Positions 8,681 to 17,901 of a stretch of 64,000 nucleotides of DNA are shown in pieces. Position 1 is the first letter of the stretch. Each line of letters opens with the position of its first letter. The DNA is taken from positions 124,001 through 188,000 of the forward strand of contig JAJDXE010000011.1 of NCBI GenBank assembly GCA_022825265.1. Reading direction: 5' to 3'. A program made the translations under genes and the position numbers. The DNA is from Dehalococcoidia bacterium (lineage in GTDB: Bacteria > Chloroflexota > Dehalococcoidia > Bin125). A model generated the notes under the pieces. It ran no database searches, was not told the origin of the DNA, and saw only the letters and a program-made list of their open reading frames with translations.

Positions 8681-9346
8681 ATGAGCGAAATGACCATGCC
8701 TACGCGGCTGCCGGCCTTACTCGCACTGGCCGCGGCCGTGCTCTGGTTCTCCACGACCGATACCGATGCTCACGCGGCGTACGAGTCCTCCTCGCCAGCG
8801 TTCGCGGAGGTACTCGACAAATCGCCGTCCGAGATCAGCATCCGCTTCACGCAGGAGTTGTTTCGTCGAGAGGGCGGGAACGAGCTATGGGTTGAGAGCG
8901 CTCGTGGGGGCGATATCTCGCAGTACCTGTTGCCAATCGTGATCAGCAACGAGGATCGGCACGTGATGCGCGCCGAGCTTGATTTCGAGCTTCGCCCGGG
9001 TCGGTACCTCGTGAGTTGGGTGAATCTCTCGGCGGAGGACGGCGACACGGACAGCGGGTCGATCCCCTTCTATGTAGCCACAGAACCAACGATGTCGGAA
9101 ATCGAGGTCGATCGGACAATGGCGCAGGAACTGCTGATCATTTATCCCGGCGACGAACCGGAGGAGCCCGAGGCCGTCGAGACCGTGGCGCCCTTGACGC
9201 CTGCCGTGGTACGTGCTGATCAGAGCGACGACGCCTCGCTCGGCGCCGGACCGATCATCTGGCTGGCCGCGGGAGGGCTCGCGGCACTCTTTGTCGTCGG
9301 AGCGATGGGTGTTCGTCTCGGCAGTCGCAGGCGGCACGATCCGTGA
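8681..9346 (+). CDS. CopC-like copper-binding domain protein with C-terminal membrane anchor
   Basis: 221 residues: N-terminal signal/anchor at 9-30 ending in AHAAYESSSPA, then a CopC-type beta-sandwich (SPSEISIRF, GRYLVSWVNLSAEDGDTDSGSI) to about 130. A proline/glutamate-rich spacer and a single membrane helix (IIWLAAGGLAALFVVGAMG) near 190-210 complete it. The mature N-terminal His follows the family pattern of Cu(II) binding. CopC proteins carry copper in the cell envelope. The stop overlaps the next start as GTGA, so the two are translationally coupled. Confidence 0.8.
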   Translation: MSEMTMPTRLPALLALAAAVLWFSTTDTDAHAAYESSSPAFAEVLDKSPSEISIRFTQELFRREGGNELWVESARGGDISQYLLPIVISNEDRHVMRAELDFELRPGRYLVSWVNLSAEDGDTDSGSIPFYVATEPTMSEIEVDRTMAQELLIIYPGDEPEEPEAVETVAPLTPAVVRADQSDDASLGAGPIIWLAAGGLAALFVVGAMGVRLGSRRRHDP

Positions 9347-10350
9347 GACGTATGGTCGTCTTCTGCTTCGGGTTCCTGGCACTTGCCCTTGCCGCGTGCG
9401 GCGGAGGGAGCGCGGACCAGGCAGAGCGCCGCATCCCGGCGCCGGGAACGTTCGTCTTTACGCAGGGCGTCGACCTCTGGATCCAGGACGAGGATGGCGC
9501 CCGCCTGCTGATCGCGGCCGAGCAGGATCAGCAACTGCTGCATCCGGCGATCTCTCCCGACGGTAGGCGAGTCGCTTACGTCGTGTTCCAGCTCACGCAG
9601 GCCGAGGGCACGACGATTGGCACCGACCTGGCTATCGCAGAACTTGACGACCCAAAGCAAGAGCTTCTGACCCAGCACACCAGGCAGGCGGAGTTCGTCT
9701 GGACTCCTCGCTGGACTCCCGACGGTCGATCCCTGATCTTCACCCACGAACCTGGCGAACTCGTGATCCGAGTCGCCAAACTGGATCTGCTGCGACGCGA
9801 GATCGAGATCCTACGAGAAGACGCGCGCGACGCAGACATCTCGCCCGACGGCTCAACCCTGGTCTTTGTCAACGCTCCCTATAGCGGCGACCCGCATCTC
9901 GTCTTGAGAGACCTGGCTGACGGTTCAGAGACCGTTCTTGACCCGGAACGAGCGTGGCAGCCCAGACCTTTCCGTATCCCCCGATTCTCCGCCGACGGGG
10001 AGGCTGTCATCTTCTCCGCCGGCCAGTTCCTGCCGCAGGTATCCGCCATCGCGCTCGGCCTCAACGGGCCGGAAGACATCTGGCGCTACGACCTCGCCAC
10101 CAGAGACCTCACACAGCTCGCTGCGATCGGTGAGGACCAGCCGGACTTCGCCCTCTCGGATGATGGTCGGCACGTGCTGATCTTCGGCACGTTTGGAATC
10201 TATCTGGTCGCAGATCCCGCTACCGACCCACCGTTCGCCATCGCGCCGGGCGAGTTCCACGGCAGCCTCGACTGGATCGGCAGCGTGAGCGAGGCGGAAT
10301 GGTCGGAGATTCGCGGATTGGTCTACGAGATTCCGGAAACGACCCAATGA
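9343..10350 (+). CDS. TolB-like beta-propeller lipoprotein
   Basis: 335 residues starting with GTG that overlaps the preceding stop. A lipobox LAAC (Cys19) follows the signal. The body has repeated PD40/WD40-like blades, seen as ISPDGRRVAYV, WTPDGRSLIFT, ISPDGSTLVFV, FSADGEAVIFS and LSDDGRHVLIF. Such TolB-type propellers act in the envelope as interaction platforms; no enzymatic motif is present. Overlap with both neighbours (GTGA and ATGA) places it firmly in the CopC/CopD operon. Confidence 0.85.
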   Translation: MRRMVVFCFGFLALALAACGGGSADQAERRIPAPGTFVFTQGVDLWIQDEDGARLLIAAEQDQQLLHPAISPDGRRVAYVVFQLTQAEGTTIGTDLAIAELDDPKQELLTQHTRQAEFVWTPRWTPDGRSLIFTHEPGELVIRVAKLDLLRREIEILREDARDADISPDGSTLVFVNAPYSGDPHLVLRDLADGSETVLDPERAWQPRPFRIPRFSADGEAVIFSAGQFLPQVSAIALGLNGPEDIWRYDLATRDLTQLAAIGEDQPDFALSDDGRHVLIFGTFGIYLVADPATDPPFAIAPGEFHGSLDWIGSVSEAEWSEIRGLVYEIPETTQ

Positions 10351-12545
10351 AGGCCGCGCTGGTTGGTTTGTTGGCGCTGACCGCAGTTCTGGCGACTGTG
10401 CTCTGGCCGCAGCCTGCCGATGCCCATGCGCTGCTGGCCCGCGCCGACCCGCCGATCAACGCCTCCCTGCGCGAATCTCCGACCAGGATCACGCTGTTCA
10501 TGACCGAGCAGCTGCAGCGCAGCCACAGCTCCGTCGAAGTCCTCGACAGCGCCGGACAGCGCCGCGACATCGGCGAGACCGAGTTCTCGGACGAGGTGCC
10601 GACCCAGATGGGCGTGCGCGTGCTAAAGCTCGACCCGGGCGTCTACACCGTTGTCTGGGAGACGCTCTCCGAGGTCGACGGTCACACCTGGTCCGGGTCT
10701 TACGTGTTCTCGGTGCTGAATCCCGACGGCTCCGCTCCCGCCGGCGGCGGCGTAGAGATCGACCTCAGTCGACCGGGACCACCCGTCGCGGCCGACGCCA
10801 TCGTCAAAGCAGTCGGACTTGGGTCGCTCGCGCTCTTCGTAGGCGCCGTCTTCATCTCGGTCTTGCTCCGACCCTCGCCGATACCCACGCTGCTCCCGCT
10901 GATGGCGGCGACGGTCGTGATCGGAATCGCAGCCACCGGCTACGAAGCGATCGCCGGCGCACTTCGCCTCGGAGACATCGGATTCCTCGGCGACGTCCTC
11001 TTCGACACGCGCAACGGCCTCTGGCTGCAACAACGCTGGTACGCGCTGATCGTGGCGGCAGCCGCAATCAGCGTTCGCTTGCTCAGACCGACGTGGATTC
11101 CCGAGCGACACCTGCTCACCGCGCTCGGCGTCCTCGGAATCGCCTGGCTGGCGTCCGCCTCGGCGATTTCCCACGGGGCTGCGATCGGCTCGGGCTGGAT
11201 CTGGGGCACGCTGTTCGACGCCCTGCATCTGACGGCCGCCGCGCTCTGGATCGGAGGCCTGATCAGCCTGCTCATCGCCCTGCGCAGCCGACCCAATGAC
11301 CGCATCGAATCGGTCCGACGATTCTCCGTCGTCGCCGCGCTCTCGGTTCCCGTGCTGATCGCGGCCGGGCTGCTTTCGGCACTGATCCAGATTCCCAACG
11401 TCGGCGGCATCGTCGAGACCGACTGGGGCATCGCGTTCCTCATCAAGATCGTGATTCTGGCCGGAGTCTTCGCAGCCGCCGGAGCGAACGCATTCTTCTT
11501 ACGACCACGCGATGCTGCAACCGAGGGCAAGGATGAGACGCTGACCAGGCGGTTCAAGCACATGATGCGCGTTGAGGCGGCATTAGGACTAGCCGTGATC
11601 GCCGCGTCGGCTGCGTTGACCCAACTGCCATCGCCCGCCAGCGCACAGCCCGAGGTGGAGCAGAAGGACAACACGGTCGTCGAGACGGTCACGCGAGGTC
11701 CAATCGTCGCCTCGCTTGAGATCACCCCGAACCTGGTCGGATTCAATACCTGGACTGCAACGATTGACGGCGTACAAGGCAATCCGGTCGAGGCGCTGCT
11801 CCTGCGATTCCGCTACGCCGACCGCAGCGTCGGTCCGGTCACCGTGCCGACGACCGCGATCTCGGAGAACCAGTTCCAGCTCGAAGGCGCGTACTTCGGC
11901 TTGCCAGGTCTCTGGACGGTCGAGTTGGAACTGCGCAGGGCGGCCGGAGACGATCTGCTCGTCGCCGTCCAGACCGACGTGGAATCGGGCTTCCAGGCGT
12001 CGCCGTTTGCCGCCGACCGAGGCGGCGCGCTGGCGCTTCCGCTGACCCAGATGGACTGGAATGGCGTCGGTGCGCTCTGGGCGTTCGTGCTCGGAGGATT
12101 GGCCTGGATCAACCGACCGCGGATCCGCCGGACCTGGGGTCCGCGAGGCGGCGATGCGGCCTTCGTGACCGGCTTGCTCGGGCTGATCGTGGCTATTGTC
12201 TTGCTGACCGGGCTGCATGTGGAGCCCGGACGGACGCTGGCCAATCCGGTGCAACGAACAGCGGAGTCAATCGATCGCGGCGCCGTGCTGTTCGCGGCCA
12301 ACTGCGCCTCCTGCCACGGCGAGACCGGCGCCGGCGACGGCCCATTGGCCGATTCGCTGCCGGCCCCTCCGGCCAACTTCACCGTCCACGTCCCATTTCA
12401 CCCCGACGGCGTGCTCTTTGCCTGGATCACGGATGGCATTCGCGGCACCGGCATGCCTGCCTGGTCGCCTCAGTTGTCGGACCAGGAACGGTGGGACCTG
12501 GTCAACTTCCTCAGGGCCAACTTTGATATCGCCGCTGTCCAGTGA
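10347..12545 (+). CDS. CopC-CopD-cytochrome c fusion protein
   Basis: 732 residues from the ATG that overlaps the preceding stop (ATGA). Order of parts: signal peptide ending ADAHA; CopC domain to about 125 (DGHTWSGSYVFSV); an eight- or nine-helix CopD-type membrane region from about 150 to 440; an extracytoplasmic beta-rich domain from about 460 to 560; a further membrane segment near 605-625; and a C-terminal class I cytochrome c with CASCH haem motif at 653-657 and axial Met in GTGMPAW. CopC/CopD proteins move copper across the membrane; adding a haem domain suggests redox handling or a link to respiration, which is inference. Confidence 0.85.
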   Translation: MKAALVGLLALTAVLATVLWPQPADAHALLARADPPINASLRESPTRITLFMTEQLQRSHSSVEVLDSAGQRRDIGETEFSDEVPTQMGVRVLKLDPGVYTVVWETLSEVDGHTWSGSYVFSVLNPDGSAPAGGGVEIDLSRPGPPVAADAIVKAVGLGSLALFVGAVFISVLLRPSPIPTLLPLMAATVVIGIAATGYEAIAGALRLGDIGFLGDVLFDTRNGLWLQQRWYALIVAAAAISVRLLRPTWIPERHLLTALGVLGIAWLASASAISHGAAIGSGWIWGTLFDALHLTAAALWIGGLISLLIALRSRPNDRIESVRRFSVVAALSVPVLIAAGLLSALIQIPNVGGIVETDWGIAFLIKIVILAGVFAAAGANAFFLRPRDAATEGKDETLTRRFKHMMRVEAALGLAVIAASAALTQLPSPASAQPEVEQKDNTVVETVTRGPIVASLEITPNLVGFNTWTATIDGVQGNPVEALLLRFRYADRSVGPVTVPTTAISENQFQLEGAYFGLPGLWTVELELRRAAGDDLLVAVQTDVESGFQASPFAADRGGALALPLTQMDWNGVGALWAFVLGGLAWINRPRIRRTWGPRGGDAAFVTGLLGLIVAIVLLTGLHVEPGRTLANPVQRTAESIDRGAVLFAANCASCHGETGAGDGPLADSLPAPPANFTVHVPFHPDGVLFAWITDGIRGTGMPAWSPQLSDQERWDLVNFLRANFDIAAVQ

Positions 12546-12625
12546 AGAGTCGCTAGCTGATACGCTGATTGCATCCGAACCAAGTGGCAGCGCGTCCTCC
12601 GCCGCCCTTCTGATAGGAATCCAAC

Positions 12626-13660
12626 ATGGTCACCGCGATTGAGAACCCGGGCCTCAACCTTGACTGGCTGAACCTGGAAACCGATGACGAGTTCGAGATC
12701 AAGGCCGGTCGCAAGGGTGTCACCCTGCAGTCGATCAACCAGCGCATGGCCGGCGTCGAAGGAGTCGATCAGGCCGACTGGCGCTCCTTCGCGCCGCGCG
12801 GCATCGAGGCCGACCCGCGCTCCAATGCCCACGCGCGACAGTACCGCGACAAGGGCGATGTCTGGTCCGAGTCGGCGATGTTGCTCTACGAAGAGGCGCT
12901 GCAGCGGCAGTGGTCCTCGGCGCGCGACATCCCCTGGGACACGATCGGCGACCAGCCGGACGACATCGAGAAGGCGATGTGCACCCTGTGCACCTTCCTG
13001 ACCCAGGTCGAGTTCATCGCCGGCGACGTGCCCGGCCGCTTCCTCGAGTCGGTCCACCCTGACTTCTTCGAGTCGCAGCTCTTCCTCGGCACACAGCTCA
13101 TGGACGAAGCGCGTCACCTCGACGTGTTCCGCAAGCGCGTGTTGGTCAACGGCGGCGGCATGTCGCCGGCCGGACTCGGCGCCGTCGGGCTGCTCGCCAT
13201 CGACGACTTCACCGAGATGACCGCCATCCTTCACCTTTTCGCCGAGGGTCTGGTTCAGTCGCTCTTCCGCATGGGCGAGCTGATCGGTCAGAACGAGGCC
13301 GAGAAGCGCATGTTCCGCCTCTCCGCGCAGGACGAGTCCCGCCACCTCGCGTTCGGCGTCACGCACACCAAGTACACCGTCGAGACGCAGCCCTGGCGCA
13401 AGGAAGAACTGCACCACTACCTCGACATCAACGAGACCGTGCAGAACACCCAGGCCGGCCTGACCACGAACCCGATCACGGGCGAGGCCCTGGCCGTGCT
13501 CGCTGGCGGCGGCATCGAATACCTCGACGAGGGCTACAACCTGCTCATGCTGATGCGCAAGAAGCAGATCAATGAGTACTACCACCGCCTCCAGGTGGTC
13601 GGCCTCGGCGACCGGCTCGACCGGATGGCGCCTGAGTTGCGTGAGCTGATCACCGTCTAG
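12626..13660 (+). CDS. Ferritin-like (ribonucleotide reductase R2-type) diiron protein
   Basis: 344 residues forming an all-helical R2/R2lox-type ferritin-like domain. All six predicted metal ligands are present with R2-like spacing: Glu129, the pair Glu161/His164 (EARH), Glu207, and the pair Glu237/His240 (ESRH). Such proteins activate O2 for radical generation or oxidation. No neighbouring R1 (NrdA) subunit is seen, so a ligand-binding oxidase rather than a nucleotide reductase is likely; this is inference. The next gene is a paralogue with most ligands replaced. Confidence 0.85.
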   Translation: MVTAIENPGLNLDWLNLETDDEFEIKAGRKGVTLQSINQRMAGVEGVDQADWRSFAPRGIEADPRSNAHARQYRDKGDVWSESAMLLYEEALQRQWSSARDIPWDTIGDQPDDIEKAMCTLCTFLTQVEFIAGDVPGRFLESVHPDFFESQLFLGTQLMDEARHLDVFRKRVLVNGGGMSPAGLGAVGLLAIDDFTEMTAILHLFAEGLVQSLFRMGELIGQNEAEKRMFRLSAQDESRHLAFGVTHTKYTVETQPWRKEELHHYLDINETVQNTQAGLTTNPITGEALAVLAGGGIEYLDEGYNLLMLMRKKQINEYYHRLQVVGLGDRLDRMAPELRELITV

Positions 13661-13832
13661 AGCCCCGCCTGGCGGGACGCGACCAGGACAGTCCAGGACC
13701 ATTCATGCGGATTCTCGGAGTCACACTGCCGAAATCTGGATGAGTCTGGACAATTCTGGACGAATCTGGACAAACCTGAACACCTGAAGGCGCGATCCGG
13801 CCCCGCCGACCTGAACCACACGGGAGATTCCC
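13661..13832. repeat. Intergenic repeat element C: CTGGA/CTGAA array with exact 10-bp period
   Basis: Between the two ferritin-like genes, CTGGA starts at 13736, 13746, 13756 and 13766 and CTGAA at 13776 and 13784, the first five exactly 10 bp apart. Read on the minus strand these are TCCAG/TTCAG, matching the TTCAG units of the arrays near 4.9 and 19.9 kb. To the left are two TCC(A/T)GGA-like segments (about 13684-13700). No terminator or ORF is seen here. Confidence 0.75.
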
Positions 13833-15107
13833 ATGCCAGCCCTCTCACCCGCCCAGAAAATGCGCGCCCAGGTGCGCGGTTGGTCCCCTGAACTGGTTGA
13901 GCGTGCGGAACAGTCCGCTGCATCTGGCCGGCAGATCGACAACATCCTCAACGTGTCGATCGAGCCCAACCGAATCGCCAAGTGGCTCGACTTCATCGAG
14001 TCCAATCCCGATCACCCCTCTGCGCAAGCGCAGTTCATCATGTTCGAGGACGGCGGCGAGACGGGCCTCAAGCCGACACCGTCCGAGGACGGTATGCGTC
14101 TCAGCGATGTCGACATCGGCTCCTACGGTCACGTGCCCGACGTGTGGAACTACCGCAACGACCTGCCCCGAGGCACGCGGCCCGTTCCCGGCATGTACAT
14201 GCCGGCCGGCTACGCGATCTACGACCGCACAGAGGTCTGGGCCGACGGCGTCGCCGACCTCTACGAGGACGCCATCCGCGACCGCTGGATCCCGGCTACC
14301 GACCTCGACTGGGAGAACCGCGAGGAACTCTCGCCCGAGGTTGAGCGGGCCACCGGGCAGCTCTGCGCGATTTACTCGACGTACGGCATCGCCGAGCAGA
14401 AGATCATTTCCAAGTGGCTGGAGGAGATCTCCTACGGCTTCCACGAGGTCAAGCTCTTCCTGGCGACGCAGGTCTACGACGCCGGCCGCAAGGTCGAAGT
14501 GCTGCGCAAGCGCGCGCTGCATGGCTCCGGGGTCATCGGCAAGGCGCCGCTCTCGGACGTTTCCGAGACTTGGTACAGCGCGCTCACCTTCACCGACATG
14601 ATCATCGCGCTCGATGTGGTCTACAAGTCCTACGAGCTGACGGCCTTTGAGTGCGCGACCGACTGGGCCCGCTCAGACTTCGACCGCGATCTCTTCGCCC
14701 GCCTGGCCGAGGACAGCAAGCGGCATCTCCAGTACGGACTCAAGCACCTCGAGTGGTACAACCGCTACGCAGAGCGCGCCGACCTCGAGTTGCCGATCTT
14801 CTTCATCAAGGCTGAAGGCGGTCTCTCGTCCGAGCTGGCGCAGTCGCCGCTCGAGCGCGAGGCGCTGGCAGTGCTTTACGCCGACGGCGTCGAGCGACTC
14901 GATGCCGGCGTGGAAGGGCTGCGCAAGCTGCGCGAGAAGCAGTACCACGACTACCTGCACCGATTGCACGAGCACGGCTTCGACCGGATCGGCGAGACGG
15001 CCAGCATCCTCGGTCTCGTGACTCAGGACCCGCTGCTCAAGGCGCTCAACCCAGAGGCGCTGGTCGAGGGCGCGGCCGCCGGTACGACCGCGACCGACCG
15101 CGACTAA
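13833..15107 (+). CDS. Ferritin-like paralogue lacking most diiron ligands
   Basis: 424 residues, aligning without gaps to the previous gene across helices 1-2 (EVWADGVADLYEDAI; QLCAIYSTYG; KLFLATQVYDAGRKVEVLRKRAL). The six ligand positions are changed: Glu129 becomes Gly185, Glu161 becomes Ala217, His164 becomes Lys220, Glu207 becomes Lys265, Glu237 becomes Ser295; only His240 is kept, as His298. It therefore probably cannot hold a diiron site. It has about 55 extra N-terminal residues. A regulatory or structural subunit of the upstream enzyme is a plausible role, inferred from tandem position. Confidence 0.8.
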   Translation: MPALSPAQKMRAQVRGWSPELVERAEQSAASGRQIDNILNVSIEPNRIAKWLDFIESNPDHPSAQAQFIMFEDGGETGLKPTPSEDGMRLSDVDIGSYGHVPDVWNYRNDLPRGTRPVPGMYMPAGYAIYDRTEVWADGVADLYEDAIRDRWIPATDLDWENREELSPEVERATGQLCAIYSTYGIAEQKIISKWLEEISYGFHEVKLFLATQVYDAGRKVEVLRKRALHGSGVIGKAPLSDVSETWYSALTFTDMIIALDVVYKSYELTAFECATDWARSDFDRDLFARLAEDSKRHLQYGLKHLEWYNRYAERADLELPIFFIKAEGGLSSELAQSPLEREALAVLYADGVERLDAGVEGLRKLREKQYHDYLHRLHEHGFDRIGETASILGLVTQDPLLKALNPEALVEGAAAGTTATDRD

Positions 15108-15141
15108 CCGATTCCGCAATCAGCCTCGCCCGTATCATTGC

Positions 15142-15939
15142 GTGGTGACCTCGCCTGAAATCGGACTGAACCATGAGATCGACGGGCCGTCCGACGGGCG
15201 GCCCGTGCTGTTTGTGCACGGAATCCTGACCTGCCGCGCCCATTGGCTGCTCAATCTGCCCGCCTTTCACGACGCCGGATTCCGCAGCATCACGGTCGAC
15301 CTTCTGGGCCACGGCTCCTCGCCGTCCCCCGAGGATGAGGCGTCCTACCATCCCGACCGATACATCGATCACTTCACTGCGCTCAGGGAGTTGGTCGGCG
15401 CTGAGCGCTGGTATGTCGTTGGACAGTCGCTGGGAGCGGCGTTGACGCTCAACTACGCCATGTCGCGTCCCGAGGAGGTCATCGCCCACGTCGTGACCAA
15501 CTCACACTCGGCCTTTGGCGAACTCGAGCGAATCCGCAACCCTGAGGCGGCGCAAGCACGAGCGCAGGGGATGATGGACGGCGGGATCGACGCGGTGATG
15601 CGCCACCCGCTCAATCCCCGCCGAGCGCGGGCGTTCAGCGATGCTCAGCGCGCCGAGTTTGACGACGCGATGCTGCTCAGCGATTCCACAGGGATCGCCC
15701 GGACGATGATGTGGACTTCGCCGCACACGCCGCTGCGTCATCGACTGCCCTCGAATCCGGTCGACACCCTGCTGGTCGCTGGTGATCGCGAGGAGGCATT
15801 CGTCTCGGCCCGGGAATGGGTCGAGGAGAACGCCGCCAACTTCCAGATCGAACGGGTTTCCGCTACCCACGCCGTCAACATCAGCGCCGCCCAAGATTTC
15901 AATAGGATCGCAATAGAGTTTCTCAATCAGTACTCATAG
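15142..15939 (+). CDS. Alpha/beta-fold hydrolase
   Basis: 265 residues from a GTG start. The oxyanion segment LFVHGIL, nucleophile elbow GQSLGA (Ser96), the acid region LLVAGDRE and the catalytic His in ATHAVNIS are all present, so the triad looks complete. Esterase, thioesterase or C-C hydrolase activity is possible; specificity is unknown. A second GTG lies directly after the first. It follows the ferritin-like pair by 34 bp and precedes the antiporter by 27 bp on the same strand. Confidence 0.88.
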   Translation: MVTSPEIGLNHEIDGPSDGRPVLFVHGILTCRAHWLLNLPAFHDAGFRSITVDLLGHGSSPSPEDEASYHPDRYIDHFTALRELVGAERWYVVGQSLGAALTLNYAMSRPEEVIAHVVTNSHSAFGELERIRNPEAAQARAQGMMDGGIDAVMRHPLNPRRARAFSDAQRAEFDDAMLLSDSTGIARTMMWTSPHTPLRHRLPSNPVDTLLVAGDREEAFVSAREWVEENAANFQIERVSATHAVNISAAQDFNRIAIEFLNQYS

Positions 15940-15966
15940 TGAGCGTGAGCGTGCGGAGGGTGAACA

Positions 15967-17901
15967 GTGGAGGAGGCGCTTGACTTCACGCCACTCCTAC
16001 TCGTCAGCATCCTCGCAGTCGCGGTTCCATTTGTCGCCTGGAGACTGACCGGCGGTCTGGTTCCAGCGGTTGTCGGGGAAGTGCTGGTTGGCATCCTCTT
16101 TGGCGAGCCGGTCCTGGGGATCATTACGCGCGACAACGAGTGGCTGACGTTTCTCGGACTGTTCGGGTTCGCCTATCTCATGTTCCTCTCCGGACTTGAA
16201 ATCAACCTCGGTCTGCTGGGTCAGTCGCCAGGCCGACGTTGGTACGTCCCAAGAATTGCGCTGCGGCATCCACTGATCTCGGGCATGGTGTTGCTCGTCC
16301 TGGTCGTGGTCTTTACGTACCTGGGCTTGCATCTGATGAGCACCGTGGACTTGATCGACACCGGCCAGATTCCAATGTTGCTGTTCATCCTGATCGCCAC
16401 CGCGGTCGGGGTCATCGTTCCGGTGCTGAAGGATCGGCCTGACCTGGGGCGGATGGGCCAGTCGCTGTTGGTCGGTGGGTTTTTGCTGGAGTTTGTCGCC
16501 ATTGTTGGTGTCGGGGTGGTTGCAGGACTTGAGCGAGAGGGGATCAGTTGGAAGATCTTCCTCATCCTCTCGGTTCCTGCTGCGTTGGTGTTGATGGTCT
16601 GGCTATCGCGATATGGCAGTGGTCGATTCCCGATCATTCCGCGCACGATGCATGAGTTGGCGCAGACTTCATCTCAGCTGAAGATTCGCGCGTCGCTGGC
16701 CTTGCTGGTCGTCTTTGTTGCCCTGTCTCAGGTGGCAGGGACGGAGATGGTGTTGGGGGCGTTCGTGGCCGGCCTGGCGGTGACGGTGGTGTCGCCACGT
16801 CATGGGTCTTCGCTGCGAGGCAAGCTTGATGCATTGGGCTACGGCTTCTTCGTGCCGATCTTTTTCATCCACGCCGGCGCGACCCTGCATCTGGGAGAGG
16901 TCTTCAACTCGGTTGACTCGCTGATCCTCGTACCGGTGCTGCTTCTGGTCGCGTTTGGGGCCAAGCTGGCGCCAGCACTGATCAGCCTGGTGCCCGCGTG
17001 GGGCGTACGCCCGGGGTTGGCGGGCGGCTTCCTGTTGAGCGCCAACCTCTCGTTGGTGCTCGCAGCCGGCGCGATCGCAGAGGACCTTGGCGTCATTGAC
17101 GACGGGCTGCACGGCGCGTTGCTGCTGATGGCGTTGTTGACGACGGTGCTTGCTCCCTTGATGTTCTCTTCAATCGCCGGTCGGGCGCCGGTGCAGGTGG
17201 ATGGGCACACATTGATCGTGGGCGGAGGGGATCTGGCGAAGACGCTGGTGGAGCGCTTGATGGCTGCCGGGCGTCGAGTGATTGTGTTGGATCGGGATTC
17301 GGACGCGGCAGCGAAGTGGGATCCGGTTGGAGTTGAGAGCGTGGTTGGCGATCCTAGCGACGCGCTGACCCTGATCAGCGTGCGGTTGTTGCAGACTGAC
17401 GTCGCGGTGATCGTTGATTTCGATCACTCGGATCAGGTCGTCGAGTATGCGCGGTCGATGCGGCGCATCCACCCCACGTTGCGCGTGGTGACGTGGGTTT
17501 CGGAGCCAGACGGCCGGTTTGACCATGTCGAGATCGATGCGTACTCGCTGTCCGATGTGACGGCGCTGGCGCTTGAGGAGGCTGTGCTGCGTCCGGGGTT
17601 GCATGCCGCTCGGAACGACCCGGAGTCCGGTTTGGTGGAGGTGGAGATGCTGAATCGGGAGATGGATGGTCAGACGTTGCGCGACATCGACTTTGAGGGG
17701 GACGTTCGCGTGCTGGTTGTGATGCGCGATGGGGAGTCGTCGGTGGCGACTGGCGACACCACGATCTTCCTGCGCGATCGACTGACGTTGGCCGGCGCAC
17801 CTGAGGCAGTTTCGGCGATGAGCAGCCGGTTCCAGCAGCGCAGCCGGCATCGTTGGCTGATTGATGTTCGGACGGCTCGCCGATCAGATGGTGAGATCTA
17901 G
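15967..17901 (+). CDS. Monovalent cation:proton antiporter (CPA2/Kef type) with TrkA domains
   Basis: 644 residues from a GTG start. About 13 membrane segments fill residues 5-400 (FLGLFGFAYLMFLSGLEINLG is typical of the Na/H exchanger core), followed by an RCK/TrkA-N domain beginning at about 415 with the nucleotide-binding motif IVGGGDLAKTLVERL and the Asp after the second strand (VIVLDRD). A TrkA-C domain ends the protein. Such transporters exchange K+ or Na+ for H+ and are gated by nucleotide or ligand at the RCK domain. Its stop overlaps the tail-to-tail CcdA-family gene. Confidence 0.9.
   Translation: MEEALDFTPLLLVSILAVAVPFVAWRLTGGLVPAVVGEVLVGILFGEPVLGIITRDNEWLTFLGLFGFAYLMFLSGLEINLGLLGQSPGRRWYVPRIALRHPLISGMVLLVLVVVFTYLGLHLMSTVDLIDTGQIPMLLFILIATAVGVIVPVLKDRPDLGRMGQSLLVGGFLLEFVAIVGVGVVAGLEREGISWKIFLILSVPAALVLMVWLSRYGSGRFPIIPRTMHELAQTSSQLKIRASLALLVVFVALSQVAGTEMVLGAFVAGLAVTVVSPRHGSSLRGKLDALGYGFFVPIFFIHAGATLHLGEVFNSVDSLILVPVLLLVAFGAKLAPALISLVPAWGVRPGLAGGFLLSANLSLVLAAGAIAEDLGVIDDGLHGALLLMALLTTVLAPLMFSSIAGRAPVQVDGHTLIVGGGDLAKTLVERLMAAGRRVIVLDRDSDAAAKWDPVGVESVVGDPSDALTLISVRLLQTDVAVIVDFDHSDQVVEYARSMRRIHPTLRVVTWVSEPDGRFDHVEIDAYSLSDVTALALEEAVLRPGLHAARNDPESGLVEVEMLNREMDGQTLRDIDFEGDVRVLVVMRDGESSVATGDTTIFLRDRLTLAGAPEAVSAMSSRFQQRSRHRWLIDVRTARRSDGEI

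Noticed and set aside
12470..13702. 410-residue open frame antisense to the first ferritin-like gene
   Set aside because: Composition typical of an antisense shadow; the sense gene has all diiron ligands.
13736..13788. CRISPR-like array between the ferritin-like genes
   Set aside because: The repeat period is 10 bp, far too short for repeats with spacers, and no cas genes are seen.
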